From the NCBI RefSeq assembly GCF_963666025.1, contig NZ_OY762552.1:2287001-2351000 (forward strand): DNA of 64,000 nt, in the 5' to 3' direction. Shown here in pieces: positions 1-9,708 of this stretch (positions are counted from its first letter, which is position 1; the number at the start of each line of letters is the position of its first letter). Below the pieces are notes generated by a model, which saw only the letters and a program-made list of their open reading frames with translations, made no database searches and was not told where the DNA came from. This DNA is from an uncultured Methanobacterium sp. Lineage in GTDB: Archaea > Methanobacteriota > Methanobacteria > Methanobacteriales > Methanobacteriaceae. Made by a program: the position numbers and the translations under genes.

Positions 1-31
1 GGCTTAATTTAAAGTATTTCTAATTTTTTTG

Positions 32-3000
32 TTAAATTTGAATATTATAAATCGAGAATTCAATAAAATCATCTTGAAAACTGTTTTTAAAAGCTTTAGT
101 GAAATTTTTATTAGAAAATAGTACATTTTTTACATTTTCAGCTTCTTTTTTAAATGTGAATTTATCTCCTAGGGTTATGCCCACATCGGATTCAATATAT
201 GAATAATGTAAAATAGCTTTTTCAATAAAATCTGTCTTTAATTGGAGAGTAGCAAATATAAAATAAGGAGTATCATTTGAAATTATTCCATTTTGATTTA
301 GGAGATAATTTAGGGAATATACTGAAACTTCTTCATTAGTATATTTTTGATAAATATTTTTAATCAGATGATTAGGAATTTGATCAGATAGAAGTAGTAC
401 TAATTTTTTCGAATTGTAATATACAGATTCATAATGTTCCAAAATGTTTTTAATTTCAAACTTGTCATTGACTACATAGTAAAGTGTAACTGTATTATTC
501 TCTGGCACGTACTCATAATTAATTGAATTTAATATTTGTTTGAATCTATTGGAATAAGTATGATTTTTTAAAACATTATATAAATTGTCAATTCTCTTTT
601 TTTCAGAATTAGACAAATTAATTGTATTGTTTCCAATAAATACAACGTTATCTCCAAATATTTTCTTCATTCCTTTAGAATAATTTGATAATACTAAACT
701 ATTACACAGCATTAATTCGAATACTCGTCTAGCGAACATGGTATTTGAATCAGTCACTGTATTTATGTTTAAAGCATATTTACTTTCTTTATAAACCGTT
801 TTTACTTGATCAAAAGGCAATGGGGGGTTGATAAATTCAACATATTTATCTGGGAAGATCCGGTTCTGATCATCTTTGTGTGTATGATAAGCTCTATCGT
901 AAATCTTTAAGTTATATCCGCTATCTAAAATATTGTCAAAAATTTCTTTCATTTCATTACATCTTTGAACATGCGTATTATACCAGCTACCTGCAAAAAT
1001 TATATCTTCAGATCTTTCTTGTTCTTCAATAGGATTGAATAATTGGGGTTGTGCCCCAAACATTAAAAGATGAACACTCTGATGACCATATTCATCTTTA
1101 TATTTTTGCACGCATTCTTCGGCAGTAGTAAAGATATGATCAAATTTCAATGCAGTGTCCACAAAATTGTGAATGTCATCATCATAATGAGTAGGATCTT
1201 CCTTGTTCCAAAAGATACTGGTTATTCCATTTCCATTACAATATTTAAGTATATCCAGTAAAATGCCCCTATTTTCCGATTTGAAATTAACACTAGAATA
1301 GATTTGACCTTTCCAGGGTCTTAATTCGGAATCAACACCACTCCAGACAGATTCGCATATGAAAAGATCTGGTTTTTCTGTTTCAAATATTTCTAACCAG
1401 TTTGATGGATCGACGGAAATTGCATTAAATTCATATTTAAAACAGTTATAGCTAAATTCATCGAGTATAACTGCAACTTTAATGTCATTTAATTCTTTGA
1501 GTTCTCTTTTAGAAACTTCACAACTAAATTCAGATTTACCGGGTTCAATATCAGTAAATTTCTTCAAATGATTTGATGTTGCATTATTTTTACTAGAACT
1601 GTTTGGTGAATCTTTCTTTGAATGAACTTGTTCCTGGCGTTTGGTGAAACGAAAAACTTTCAAGATACTATCTGTTACTTTAACCACTTTTCTCTCTTGA
1701 TATGCTTTTACTAAGTTTTTTAAATCTTCATTTTGATTTTTTAAACTGTTTGCTTTTCCCTGTTCATATAAATATTTTGATAAATTTTTACCACTTTGCT
1801 TTTTCAATTCTTCACATTTTTTCTGTTCATATAAAAATTGAGATAAACGTTTCTCATTGAGTTCCTGAAATTCCTCAACTTTCTCCTGCTCACGGAGCAA
1901 ACTAGACTCGAAAAACTCATTCCTTTCGAGTAGATCTACGTTGATTTTTTGTTCGTGGTTTAGGTTGGATTCAAGGTTGTTGTTTCTTTTAATTAGATCT
2001 TCGCTTATTTTTTGTTCGTGGTTTAGGTTGGATTCAAGGTTGTTGTTTCTTTTAATTAGATCTTCGCTTATTTTTTGTTCGTGGTTTAGGTTGGATTCAA
2101 GGTTGTTGTTTCTTTTAATTAGATCTTCGCTTATTTTTTGTTCGTGGTTTAGGTTGGATTCAAGGTTGTTGTTTCTTTTAATTAGATCTTCGCTTATTTT
2201 TTGTTCGTGGTTTAGGTTGGATTCAAGGTTGTTGTTTCTTTTAATTAGATCTTCACATTTTTTTTGTTCGAATAAAAATTGTGATAAATGTTTTTCACTA
2301 AGCTTTTTTAGCTTTTCTAAACGTGTTTTTTCTTCATTTTTTTGTTTTTCAGAATCTAAGAAACTATTTCGATACATCCAACTTGCTTCTAAATTTTTAA
2401 GCATGTTAAAAATTAGGTCATCTTTAGAGATTTCTTTTAAATTTTTAATTTTGGTTTTATGAATTGCTAAAATATTGAATTTAATAATATCTACAATGAA
2501 ATAGCCTTGCTTGTTTATAAGACTTAAAACCTCTTTCAAATTATCTAAATTAATTTCTACCCACAAAATTGGCTTATATTGGTATATGGTTTGTTTTAAT
2601 CCTTTTAAAACATCGATTTCGAAGCCTTCCACATCAATTTTCACTAAATCAACGGAATAATTTTTATCAGATAAAAAAACGTCGCCGGGCATAATTTTAA
2701 TATCAGTCTCATCTTCAACAAATCTTAAAGATGTTGCACCTAAATTATTAGAATCTTCTTTATCAATTAAGGCAAATCCGTCTTTTTTGCCTAAAGCTAA
2801 CTGATGTATTTCAACTTTACTAATGTTATTATGGGTTATATTCTTTTTTAAGAGTTTAAAATTTTTTTTGATAGGTTCAAATGCAATAATTTTATTCACA
2901 TTATTTAATTGTGACCAATAGATGCTATGATTCCCTATATTTGCGCCAACATCTAAAATTAATTGCACATCATCAAAATATTGGTTCCAACTGTCTAAAA

Positions 3001-3106
3001 CTTCGATTTCATAAAAATTATCAGTATTTTTTATGGTGGAAAAAATGTAATCATTATCAAAACCATGTAAAGTAAAATTTTTTAATTGATGGCTATTAAT
3101 TTTCAT
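32..3106 (-). CDS. FkbM methyltransferase / coiled coil / CgeB-like glycosyltransferase fusion
   Basis: A large three-part enzyme probably decorating a surface glycan. Seen (residues numbered from the longer start at 3130): an FkbM-type SAM methyltransferase at about 45-215 (DVGANIGNHS SAM-binding loop, later VDLVKIDVEGFE), a long coiled coil at about 255-480 containing five near-perfect 21-residue repeats, then a CgeB/DUF3880-like glycosyltransferase region at about 540-865, and a C-terminal 160 residues I do not recognise. The start at 3106 is chosen because AGGAAAGGA lies just upstream of it; the ATG eight codons earlier (3130) has no ribosome site. FkbM enzymes O-methylate sugars, so a methyltransferase tethered by a coiled coil to a glycosyltransferase suggests coupled chain extension and methyl capping, which is inference. 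It runs in the same direction as the following GT2/GT4 enzyme, 45 bases from the longer start. Acceptor and sugar are unknown. Confidence 0.8.
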   Translation of the reverse strand: MKINSHQLKNFTLHGFDNDYIFSTIKNTDNFYEIEVLDSWNQYFDDVQLILDVGANIGNHSIYWSQLNNVNKIIAFEPIKKNFKLLKKNITHNNISKVEIHQLALGKKDGFALIDKEDSNNLGATSLRFVEDETDIKIMPGDVFLSDKNYSVDLVKIDVEGFEIDVLKGLKQTIYQYKPILWVEINLDNLKEVLSLINKQGYFIVDIIKFNILAIHKTKIKNLKEISKDDLIFNMLKNLEASWMYRNSFLDSEKQKNEEKTRLEKLKKLSEKHLSQFLFEQKKCEDLIKRNNNLESNLNHEQKISEDLIKRNNNLESNLNHEQKISEDLIKRNNNLESNLNHEQKISEDLIKRNNNLESNLNHEQKISEDLIKRNNNLESNLNHEQKINVDLLERNEFFESSLLREQEKVEEFQELNEKRLSQFLYEQKKCEELKKQSGKNLSKYLYEQGKANSLKNQNEDLKNLVKAYQERKVVKVTDSILKVFRFTKRQEQVHSKKDSPNSSSKNNATSNHLKKFTDIEPGKSEFSCEVSKRELKELNDIKVAVILDEFSYNCFKYEFNAISVDPSNWLEIFETEKPDLFICESVWSGVDSELRPWKGQIYSSVNFKSENRGILLDILKYCNGNGITSIFWNKEDPTHYDDDIHNFVDTALKFDHIFTTAEECVQKYKDEYGHQSVHLLMFGAQPQLFNPIEEQERSEDIIFAGSWYNTHVQRCNEMKEIFDNILDSGYNLKIYDRAYHTHKDDQNRIFPDKYVEFINPPLPFDQVKTVYKESKYALNINTVTDSNTMFARRVFELMLCNSLVLSNYSKGMKKIFGDNVVFIGNNTINLSNSEKKRIDNLYNVLKNHTYSNRFKQILNSINYEYVPENNTVTLYYVVNDKFEIKNILEHYESVYYNSKKLVLLLSDQIPNHLIKNIYQKYTNEEVSVYSLNYLLNQNGIISNDTPYFIFATLQLKTDFIEKAILHYSYIESDVGITLGDKFTFKKEAENVKNVLFSNKNFTKAFKNSFQDDFIEFSIYNIQI
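1945..2253 (-). repeat. 63-bp tandem repeat encoding 21-residue coiled-coil units
   Basis: Five consecutive 63-bp units that are almost base-identical, inside the first gene. Each encodes three heptads (core DLIKRNNNLESNLNHEQK). Degenerate relatives flank the array (SQFLFEQKKCEDL, SQFLYEQKKCEEL). Base identity shows recent expansion or homogenisation; the copy number can be expected to vary between strains. Confidence 0.93.
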
Positions 3107-3175
3107 TGAATCTTCCTTTCCTGTACTCATTTAGGGGTTATCATAATCATTTATATTACAGTAACATGTAAAACA

Positions 3176-5122
3176 TTAATTCAGAGCAATTTTTTTTAAA
3201 GTTTGTTTTAGTTTGAATACAAATTTTTCAATATCAAATTCTGTTATAATGTAATTTCTCATAGCCCTCAGCAACTGCCAATATTTAAAATCATCATTAT
3301 AAGTTGATAATATCATATCTTTGATATTATCTATATTATCAAATATTATTTCTTGAGGGTATACATATTCCACGCCATCCCAATTCAATAGAAATGCTAA
3401 AGTAAAGTCAACAAGTCCTTCGGCAGGAGCCAGATGAAAACTTTCAATATCACTAACTGAAAGAACGTATCCAATATTATTAAACATATTAGAACGTTCC
3501 ATCCATCCTTGTACTATTACTGAATCTTCCAAGTGGTTTTCTTTAATGAAATTTTCACATTCTTGAAAATATGATCGTTCTTCAGGATTATTCCAAATCC
3601 AATCTATTTCATTATAATGTTTCCCGATTAGATGAAGTTTGAATTTATCGTCATGTTCTATTAACATTTTGAGAATTTTGAGGCCTTTAAGTAATCCCTT
3701 CCATTTAGGGACATATCCTACAATAGCAAGATTATGTTTAAAGTCTCCATTTTTGGTTCCTGAATAAATATTTGATTCTACATAATTACTCAGCACAATC
3801 ATTTTTTGTCTTGGGATTTTAAATTTATTCACGAACAATTCTAAATAATAATAGCTTACAACTATAATTTTATTCACATGTTTATAATTGACTTGATTTC
3901 CGAAATCACGAGTTAATTCAAATTTATGGGCTCTGATAATAAGTTTTTGATGTTTCATTTTCCTTTGGGAATACCATACAGAATTACCTAAAAGCCATTC
4001 ACAAAAAATAAAATCTGCCCAATTTAATAATTCATTACTTTTTTGTTCATCATGGGCATCATGGCCCTCCCATTCATCAATCTGAATGTTATAATCATCA
4101 TCTAAGTATTTCAACACAGGTTTAATGAATTTAAGATCATATCCTGCAATGAGAAGTCTCTTTTTAGATACTTGTAAGAATTTTTCATAATTATTTTCTA
4201 TTATAGACTCATAAACAGCCCCATATCTCTTATGAAGGATTAATTTATCCTTAAGATAATTTATATTTTCATTAAGAAAATCACTAAACTTGGAAAAACA
4301 TTTCTTTGATATTTGACCATCGGAATAAAAGATTATGGAATTAATCGCATTTTTGACTGCAATATGTAGTCTTAAATCAAAATAACTGATATTAATATTT
4401 CTAAATTTATTTTCAACTTCATTCCATACATTAATATGGTTATTAAGTTCTTTATCATGATATATTTGGGTAGAAGAAAGGTTTTCAATTTCTGTTCTTT
4501 TGTGATTATAATAAAAAAAGGAATCAAAATACTCAATATTAGGATTATTTATAAAAATGTCTGTGTAAAAAAGGGTATCTTCTCCAACTTTATATTCGTT
4601 ATTGAATCGGATGTTATTAATGTTCAGAAAATCTCTTTTAACAATTAGGTCTGCAGTAGTACTCTGCTGTGAAATTATATTTCTAATTACTTCCAAACAA
4701 TCTTTATTTTCACAAGAAATTCGGTTCATGTCAAAAATTTCAGTTCCTTTAATCACCTTAATATATCCTTTGATACAATCAAGATTATTCATTTTGGCAT
4801 GGTTAACCATATTTATTAAATTATCAACATTAATCTCATCATCACCATCTAAAAAAGTTATATAAAGGCCCGTAGCATTATTGATCCCGATGTTTCTAGG
4901 TTTTGATGGGCTTCCACAGTTTTTTTTAAGTTTTATAAGTCTTAAATTATTATATTTTTTCGCAACATCTTCGACAATTAAAGTGGTTTTATCGGTAGAA
5001 AAATCATCTATAACAATCACTTCGATTTTATCATGGTAAAAATAGTTTAAAACGGATAATAGGGCTTTTTTAACAGTTTTTTGAGCGTTATATGTAGTAA
5101 TGATTATAGAAATATCTGTCAT
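3176..5122 (-). CDS. bifunctional glycosyltransferase, GT2 domain plus GT4-like domain
   Basis: Probable two-domain glycosyltransferase of the surface glycan locus. The N-terminal 230 residues are a GT-A fold GT2 enzyme: SIIITTYNA at the start, VIDDFSTD, and the metal-binding FLDGDDE at about 92-98. The C-terminal part (about 320-648) has the look of a GT-B group 1 transferase: NLAIVGYVPKWKGLLKGL, HLIGKHYNE, and an acidic SVSDIESFHLAPAEGL donor-site motif. The start is supported by GGAGAT six bases upstream. Two transferase domains in one chain suggest that it adds two successive sugars; substrates cannot be read from sequence. It is divergent from the dehydrogenase gene to its right, with a promoter region between. 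Confidence 0.85.
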   Translation of the reverse strand: MTDISIIITTYNAQKTVKKALLSVLNYFYHDKIEVIVIDDFSTDKTTLIVEDVAKKYNNLRLIKLKKNCGSPSKPRNIGINNATGLYITFLDGDDEINVDNLINMVNHAKMNNLDCIKGYIKVIKGTEIFDMNRISCENKDCLEVIRNIISQQSTTADLIVKRDFLNINNIRFNNEYKVGEDTLFYTDIFINNPNIEYFDSFFYYNHKRTEIENLSSTQIYHDKELNNHINVWNEVENKFRNINISYFDLRLHIAVKNAINSIIFYSDGQISKKCFSKFSDFLNENINYLKDKLILHKRYGAVYESIIENNYEKFLQVSKKRLLIAGYDLKFIKPVLKYLDDDYNIQIDEWEGHDAHDEQKSNELLNWADFIFCEWLLGNSVWYSQRKMKHQKLIIRAHKFELTRDFGNQVNYKHVNKIIVVSYYYLELFVNKFKIPRQKMIVLSNYVESNIYSGTKNGDFKHNLAIVGYVPKWKGLLKGLKILKMLIEHDDKFKLHLIGKHYNEIDWIWNNPEERSYFQECENFIKENHLEDSVIVQGWMERSNMFNNIGYVLSVSDIESFHLAPAEGLVDFTLAFLLNWDGVEYVYPQEIIFDNIDNIKDMILSTYNDDFKYWQLLRAMRNYIITEFDIEKFVFKLKQTLKKIALN

Positions 5123-5226
5123 ATTATCTCCAGTATAAAGTTATTTTAAACGGGAAAGATTTAACTTTCATTATAATATATCATTAAATCTACTTAATCT
5201 ATGATTAGTTTAACTATAAGATAAAA

Positions 5227-5237
5227 TTTTATAAATA
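5227..5237 (+). promoter_or_regulatory. TATA box for the nucleotide-sugar dehydrogenase gene
   Basis: TTTTATAAATA lies about 50 bases before the ATG, in the 160-base divergent space between two glycan genes. By archaeal rules transcription would begin about 25 bases downstream, leaving a leader of about 25 bases. Confidence 0.55.
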
Positions 5238-5282
5238 CTAACTTAATTAAGGGTTGCACTGGAAAATTAATAAGGGATCACA

Positions 5283-6584
5283 ATGAACAATAATGGTAGA
5301 ATATCACTATTCGGTTTAGGGCATATTGGACTTCCTACTGCTTCATTATTTGCAAAAAATGGTTTTCAAGTTGTCGGGGTTGATATTAACAAGGAAATTG
5401 TGGATAAAATTAATTCTGGAATTTCACCCATAATTGAACCGGGTTTAGATAAATTGGTTAAAGAAGTAATTATTAATGGAAATTTAAAAGCAACTTCAGA
5501 TGGCCTTCAAGCTGTAAAAGATGCTAATATCATGATAGTTGTGGTTCCCACACCTGTTGATCAAAATAAATGTTCTAATCTTTCTGCAGTGATTTCGGCC
5601 TCTGAAACAATTGCTAATGGGTTAAACCGGGGAGATTTAGTTATAATTGAAAGTACAGTTCCTCCTAATACATGTGAACATATTGTGATCCCCCTACTAG
5701 AAAACAGTGGACTTAAAGCATCCCACGATTTTGGTGTAGCCTACACGCCTGAAAGAGCAATTCCAAATAATACATTATATGAAATGACCCATAATGCTCG
5801 GATAATTGGGGGAGTAAATAAACAAAGCTCAAAAAAAGCAGCCAATCTTTATCAGAAGATTACTTTAGGGGATGTTATAACAGTAAGAAATTTGGTAACT
5901 GCTGAGATGGTCAAACTAATGGAAAATACATTCAGGGATACTAATATTGCCCTTGCTAATGAAATGGCAATGATTTGTGAAGATATAGGTGTAGATGTTA
6001 TGGATGCTATAAAAGCTGCAAATTTTCATCCTAGAGTAAATATACATACACCTGGCCCCGGTGTTGGGGGTCATTGTCTTTCTATTGACCCATATTTTAT
6101 TGTAGAAATGGCTGAAAAAAGCGGAAATCATGCTAAATTAATTCAGACGGCAAGGGAGATTAATGAACACATGCCTAATTATGTAACAAAATTAGTTGAA
6201 GATGAGATGATTAAATTTGGAAAACCATTATCTGGCTCAAAAATTGCTGTATTAGGTGTTGCTTACAAAGGAAATGTGGCAGATACAAGAGAAAGTCCAT
6301 CGATAACGTTTATCAATAATTTAATAAATAAGGGAGCCGAAGTCTTCGCTAATGATCCTTATGTTCCAGATGATGTAATTATCTCCACCGGGGCTCAACC
6401 AATTGAAATGCAAGATGCTCTTTGCTGTGATTGTGTGGTATTGATGACGGATCATGATTTATACAGCAAAATATCACCCGAAATGGTAAAAAGTCCTATT
6501 CTTATTTGCACACGGCCAATTTTAAATCCTGAAGACTTTAAAAACAATGAAATCATCTTTAAGGGAATTGGGCGGTTTTTTTAA
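5283..6584 (+). CDS. wecC: UDP-N-acetyl-D-mannosamine dehydrogenase (WecC type)
   Basis: NAD-dependent four-electron oxidation of a UDP-HexNAc, most likely UDP-ManNAc to UDP-ManNAcA, supplying an acidic sugar for the surface polymer. Seen: N-terminal Rossmann motif GLGHIGLPTA, the glycine-rich catalytic loop PGVGGHCLSIDP with the nucleophilic cysteine at residue 265, and a C-terminal UDP-binding domain with VAYKGNVADTRESPS. The GHCLSIDP form separates the WecC/WbpA group from UDP-glucose dehydrogenases, which have GGSCLPKD as in the next gene. Length 433 is usual. No strong ribosome site precedes the ATG. UDP-GlcNAc 6-dehydrogenase is the main alternative. Confidence 0.88.
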   Translation: MNNNGRISLFGLGHIGLPTASLFAKNGFQVVGVDINKEIVDKINSGISPIIEPGLDKLVKEVIINGNLKATSDGLQAVKDANIMIVVVPTPVDQNKCSNLSAVISASETIANGLNRGDLVIIESTVPPNTCEHIVIPLLENSGLKASHDFGVAYTPERAIPNNTLYEMTHNARIIGGVNKQSSKKAANLYQKITLGDVITVRNLVTAEMVKLMENTFRDTNIALANEMAMICEDIGVDVMDAIKAANFHPRVNIHTPGPGVGGHCLSIDPYFIVEMAEKSGNHAKLIQTAREINEHMPNYVTKLVEDEMIKFGKPLSGSKIAVLGVAYKGNVADTRESPSITFINNLINKGAEVFANDPYVPDDVIISTGAQPIEMQDALCCDCVVLMTDHDLYSKISPEMVKSPILICTRPILNPEDFKNNEIIFKGIGRFF

Positions 6585-6678
6585 TCAGTTAAAGAATTTT
6601 TTAGATTTTTAATACAAAAAGTCTTATAAATTATAAAATATAATAATTTGGAAGAAATCTAGATTTTATAGTGATAAA

Positions 6679-8007
6679 ATGAAAATAACTATTATAGGAA
6701 CAGGTTACGTTGGTTTAGTGACAGCTACATGTTTTTCAGAGATGGGTAATATAGTCTATGGGTTAGATATTGAAGATGACAAAATTGAATCTCTAAAAAA
6801 AGGCATCATCCCCATCTACGAACCGGGACTGGAAGAATTAGTACTTAAAAATCAGTCTAAAGGCGATCTTATTTTCACCAATAATCTTAAAGAGGGATTA
6901 GATAATTCCAATCTTTGTTTTATTGCTGTAGGCACGCCTATGGGAAAAGATGGCAGTGCTGATCTACAGCATGTGATGGGTGCCGCTAAAGAAATAGGAC
7001 AATTAATAAGTCATGACCTAATTGTGGTCAACAAATCCACAGTCCCCGTGGGAACAGCTGCTAAAGTAAAAAAGGTTATTTTAAATGAATTAGATAAAAG
7101 AAACCTTAAACTTGATATAGAAGTGGTTTCTAATCCCGAATTTTTAAAAGAAGGGGTTGCAGTGGAAGATTTCATGCGACCTGACAGGATAATAATCGGC
7201 TCTGATAATGAAGAAGTAGTTGAAACTCTGAAAGAATTATATGCTCCTTTTACTATCAACCACGAAAGATTCATTACCATGGATGTGTACAGTGCAGAAA
7301 TGACCAAATATGCTGCCAATGCCATGCTTGCCACTCGTATATCTTTCATGAATGAAATGGCCAATATATGTGAAAGAGTTGGTGCTGACATCAATCAAAT
7401 TAGAAAAGGGATGGGTAGTGACCGCAGAATAGGATATGATTTTTTATATCCTGGCTGTGGCTATGGGGGGAGTTGCCTTCCAAAGGATGTAAAAGCCATA
7501 ATAAAAACCGCTGATGCTTATGGTTATACTCCAAAATTATTAAAAGAAGTAGAAATAGTAAATCATGAACAAAAACTTTATTTGGTGAAAAAAATCATTG
7601 AAAGGTTTGGTAATGATTTATCAGGATATAACTTTGCAATATGGGGACTATCATTTAAACCAGGAACTGATGATATGAGAGAAGCACCATCGGTGGTTAT
7701 TATTAGGGAATTAATCCGAATGGGTGCTAAAATAAAGGCTTATGACCCTAGAGCCATGAATGTTGCCAAGAAATATTATTTCAACCAGAATTCTGCAGTT
7801 GAATTTTTAAAAAACAAGTATGATGCTGTTGATGATGTGGATGCACTTCTCCTGGTAACTGAATGGAAAGAATTTAGAAGTCCAGATTTTGATGAAATTG
7901 CAGTGAGAATCAAAAACAAGATCATCTTCGATGGTAGAAACCAGTATAATAAAGAAGTCATGAGGGGAACTGGGTTTGAATATCATCAGGTTGGTAATGG
8001 AAGTTGA
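6679..8007 (+). CDS. ugd: UDP-glucose 6-dehydrogenase
   Basis: Oxidises UDP-glucose to UDP-glucuronate with two NAD per turn, giving the second acidic sugar donor of this locus. Seen: Rossmann motif IGTGYVGLVTA at residue 5, central dimer helix, catalytic loop GCGYGGSCLPKD with Cys266, and C-terminal LSFKPGTDDMREAPS. Length 442 fits the family. GTGAT just before the ATG serves as ribosome site, and a TATA-like TTATAAATTATAAAAT lies about 50 bases upstream, so it may have its own promoter. It is followed at 28 bases by the exporter permease, suggesting co-transcription. AglM of haloarchaeal N-glycosylation is a functional relative. Confidence 0.92.
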   Translation: MKITIIGTGYVGLVTATCFSEMGNIVYGLDIEDDKIESLKKGIIPIYEPGLEELVLKNQSKGDLIFTNNLKEGLDNSNLCFIAVGTPMGKDGSADLQHVMGAAKEIGQLISHDLIVVNKSTVPVGTAAKVKKVILNELDKRNLKLDIEVVSNPEFLKEGVAVEDFMRPDRIIIGSDNEEVVETLKELYAPFTINHERFITMDVYSAEMTKYAANAMLATRISFMNEMANICERVGADINQIRKGMGSDRRIGYDFLYPGCGYGGSCLPKDVKAIIKTADAYGYTPKLLKEVEIVNHEQKLYLVKKIIERFGNDLSGYNFAIWGLSFKPGTDDMREAPSVVIIRELIRMGAKIKAYDPRAMNVAKKYYFNQNSAVEFLKNKYDAVDDVDALLLVTEWKEFRSPDFDEIAVRIKNKIIFDGRNQYNKEVMRGTGFEYHQVGNGS

Positions 8008-8035
8008 AAATTGTTTCTGATCTTATTATTGAATT

Positions 8036-8869
8036 TTGATTAAATATTTAAAACTCATATTAGATATCTTTGATACAATGACAATCAGTATAACACGGCA
8101 CAGATTTTTTGTTAACTTTAACAAGTACCGATTTCTGCTCAATCAGCTTGTGAAAAGGGACATAAAAATAAAATACAGAAGATCTGTTTTAGGAATATTC
8201 TGGAGTTTTTTAGAACCTTTAGGGAGTATGGTAGTTTTAACCATAGTCTTCTCAACACTTTTTATTCGTATAGATAATTACCCCGTCTACTTATTAACTG
8301 GGATGCTGATTTACCAGTTCTTTGCAGGTGGAACAAATAGTGCTATGCGCTCAATGGTAAGTAATGCATCTATTTTGAAAACAATATACATTCCCAAATA
8401 TCTCTATTCTTTATCAGCAATACTTTCCAATTTTATAACTTATCTACTTTCGTTAATAGTTTTGTTTATGGTAATGGCAGTAACTAATGTTAATTTCACC
8501 ATGTACATAATCTTCGCAAGCTTACCAATTCTCGCATTGCTCATGTTAACCATAGGTGTAGGCCTTATCATGGCCACAATCAATGTTTTCTTTAGGGACA
8601 TGCAATATTTATATGGGATACTTTTAATGATGTTAATGTATTTAACACCTATATTTTACCCTCCAGAAATTGTACCTGCAAGTTTCAGATTCATACAGAC
8701 TTATAATCCATTATTTGCTATAATTAAATGTTGTCGAAGTTCATTTTTATACGGGACACTATACAATATGCAAGACTTGCTATTTGCAATGGGATCGGGG
8801 ATTGTTGCCCTTATCATAGGGATCATTATTTTTTACAAATTTCAGGATAAGTTCATATTATACGTTTAA
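8036..8869 (+). CDS. ABC-2 type glycan exporter, permease subunit (Wzm/TagG-like)
   Basis: Membrane subunit of an ABC exporter that flips lipid-linked polysaccharide across the membrane. Seen: about six hydrophobic helices in the last 220 residues, preceded by the family signature at the cytoplasmic N-terminus (LVKRDIKIKYRRSVLGIFWSFLEP). Length 277 is typical for Wzm/TagG/RfbA permeases. The coordinates use a TTG start; an ATG at 8078 (residue 15) is a real alternative, and neither has a clear ribosome site. Its ATPase follows after 6 bases, so the two form one unit. Substrate is inferred from the surrounding glycan genes. Confidence 0.88.
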   Translation: MIKYLKLILDIFDTMTISITRHRFFVNFNKYRFLLNQLVKRDIKIKYRRSVLGIFWSFLEPLGSMVVLTIVFSTLFIRIDNYPVYLLTGMLIYQFFAGGTNSAMRSMVSNASILKTIYIPKYLYSLSAILSNFITYLLSLIVLFMVMAVTNVNFTMYIIFASLPILALLMLTIGVGLIMATINVFFRDMQYLYGILLMMLMYLTPIFYPPEIVPASFRFIQTYNPLFAIIKCCRSSFLYGTLYNMQDLLFAMGSGIVALIIGIIIFYKFQDKFILYV

Positions 8870-8875
8870 GATTCA

Positions 8876-9634
8876 ATGGTGATTCTATTGGGAGAAACTG
8901 TTATAACAGTTGATAATGTAGGAATGGAATTTAATCTTAGTCAAGAAAAGATAGATAGTCTTAAAGAGTACTTTATTAAATTTCTTAAAAGAGAACTTCA
9001 CTTTCAATCTTTCTGGGCATTGAGAAATGTTTCCATGACAGTGGAAAAAGGAGATCGAGTGGGTCTGGTTGGTTTAAATGGTGCTGGTAAAAGTACGCTC
9101 CTCAAATTAATTTCGGGGGTTATGAAACCAACTGAGGGTCAAATAAACGTAAAAGGACGTTTGTCACCTTTATTAGCTTTAGGTGCTGGATTTGATCCGA
9201 GTTATACTGGTAGGGAAAACATATTTCTTTATGGATCTTTATTGGGTCATTCCAAACATTTCATAGAAAGTAAATTCGATGAAATTGTTGAATTTTCAGA
9301 GCTTGATGATTTCATTGATGTTCCTCTTAAGAATTATTCCTCTGGTATGGGCGCTCGTCTTGCTTTTTCAATTGCCACTGCAGTGCAGCCAGAAATATTA
9401 ATTTTGGATGAAGTGCTATCAGTAGGTGATGCTAAATTCCAGGAAAAAAGCAGGAAAAAAATGAATTCACTCATGGATGGTCAGGTAACAATTTTATTTG
9501 TCTCTCATTCGACACATGAAGTTAAAAAAATATGTGATAAAGCCATATGGTTAGAAAAGGGTAAATTAATCACTCAAGGGCCTGTGGATGAAGTTTGTGA
9601 TGTTTATGAGAAATTTATCCAGTTGAAAGATTAA
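8876..9634 (+). CDS. ABC glycan exporter, ATP-binding subunit (Wzt/TagH-like)
   Basis: ATPase partner of the preceding permease. Seen: Walker A GLNGAGKST at residues 66-74, the Q-loop region, ABC signature YSSGMGARLAFS, Walker B EILILDE followed by VLSVGDAKF, and the H-loop VSHSTHEV. The insertion before Walker A (IKFLKREL...FWALRNVS) is typical of polysaccharide and teichoic acid exporters. At 252 residues it lacks the C-terminal glycan-binding domain that lets some Wzt proteins recognise a capped chain end, so chain length is probably not sensed here. The ATG six bases after the permease stop fits translational coupling. Confidence 0.9.
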   Translation: MVILLGETVITVDNVGMEFNLSQEKIDSLKEYFIKFLKRELHFQSFWALRNVSMTVEKGDRVGLVGLNGAGKSTLLKLISGVMKPTEGQINVKGRLSPLLALGAGFDPSYTGRENIFLYGSLLGHSKHFIESKFDEIVEFSELDDFIDVPLKNYSSGMGARLAFSIATAVQPEILILDEVLSVGDAKFQEKSRKKMNSLMDGQVTILFVSHSTHEVKKICDKAIWLEKGKLITQGPVDEVCDVYEKFIQLKD

Positions 9635-9708
9635 TTATGTAAATTAAGGATATTCGTGTCTACTTTATTGGATTTGCTAAAAAAGATTACCTTTAAATAG
9701 TGAATTGT

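Noticed and set aside
1941..2462. 173-codon plus-strand open frame with repeated FCSWFRLDSRLLFLLIRSS units
   Set aside because: It is the complement of the 63-bp coiled-coil repeats of the first gene; repeat periodicity in multiples of three keeps the opposite frame open.
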